A DNA stretch of 64,000 nucleotides, from the NCBI RefSeq assembly GCF_036194065.1, contig NZ_CP108097.1:62001-126000 (forward strand), read 5' to 3'. The notes beneath the pieces are model-generated. The model did not search any database. It was not told where the DNA came from and was given only the letters and a program-made list of their open reading frames with translations. The position numbers were made by a program, and so were the translations under genes. Shown here one piece after another: positions 56,593 to 64,000 of the stretch. The DNA comes from Streptomyces sp. NBC_00239 (GTDB taxonomy: Bacteria; Actinomycetota; Actinomycetes; Streptomycetales; Streptomycetaceae). Each line of letters opens with the position of its first letter. Within the stretch, counting starts at the first letter, position 1.

Positions 56593-64000
<7,408 letters not shown>

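Overview
The window is very GC-rich with strong third-position GC bias and looks like Streptomyces or a close actinomycete relative. Supporting features are a SARP activator, two gamma-butyrolactone-receptor-type TetR proteins, GTG/TTG starts and translationally coupled giant genes. Almost the whole window is one hybrid PKS-NRPS biosynthetic gene cluster, read mainly on the minus strand. One NRPS gene runs off the right edge and a metallo-hydrolase runs off the left edge.

Layout from left to right. 1-351: end-truncated metallo-beta-lactamase-fold hydrolase. 640-6054: an apparent operon of SARP, TetR-type receptor, tandem-ACP protein, catalytically dead ketosynthase-like protein and Sfp-type PPTase. 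6279-6935: second TetR-type receptor. 7114-8695: plus-strand alpha/beta hydrolase and MerR regulator behind a MerR-type promoter. 8721-11951: 3-hydroxyacyl-CoA dehydrogenase, KS III and crotonyl-CoA carboxylase/reductase, an alkylmalonyl-CoA supply set. 12114-15329: NRPS C-A-PCP whose A domain is degenerate. 15546-33986: four PKS proteins (KSQ loading; KS-AT-DH-KR-ACP; KS-AT-DH-ER-KR-ACP; KS-AT-ACP). 34039-36259: Cys-nucleophile type II thioesterase/acyltransferase, P450 and free-standing PCP. 36646-38175: plus-strand class A flavin monooxygenase. 38402-40113: DrrAB-like exporter. 40176-40895: conventional type II thioesterase. 40975-64000: four NRPS proteins, two of which end in their own thioesterase.

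How the parts fit. From the PKS domains I predict a propionyl starter, a methylmalonyl extension reduced to an alcohol (its DH has lost the catalytic Asp), a fully reduced malonyl extension, and a final methylmalonyl extension left as the beta-ketone. The resulting 7-hydroxy-2,6-dimethyl-3-oxononanoyl chain can close to a six-membered hemiketal (2-hydroxy-tetrahydropyran). That ring is the hallmark acyl group of azinothricin-type hexadepsipeptides. Those compounds attach the acyl chain to 3-hydroxyleucine. Here the first NRPS module has a broken A domain, and the window carries the parts needed to make a beta-hydroxy amino acid on a free PCP and move it across (PCP, P450, Cys-type transferase). 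The remaining NRPS modules carry two epimerases and A-domain codes I read as three of one near-identical, possibly piperazate-type class, one with an acid-lined pocket, one glycine-like and one threonine.

The main oddities are the ACP-ACP/pseudo-ketosynthase pair with trans-AT-PKS features inside a cis-AT cluster, two consecutive C-A-PCP-TE proteins separated by a perfect hairpin, and several repeated operator-like DNA motifs. Not seen in the window: piperazate biosynthesis genes, a free-standing A domain, an MbtH-like protein, a butyrolactone synthase, RNA genes, insertion sequences and CRISPR arrays. Substrate codes were read by eye from motif alignment and no database was consulted.
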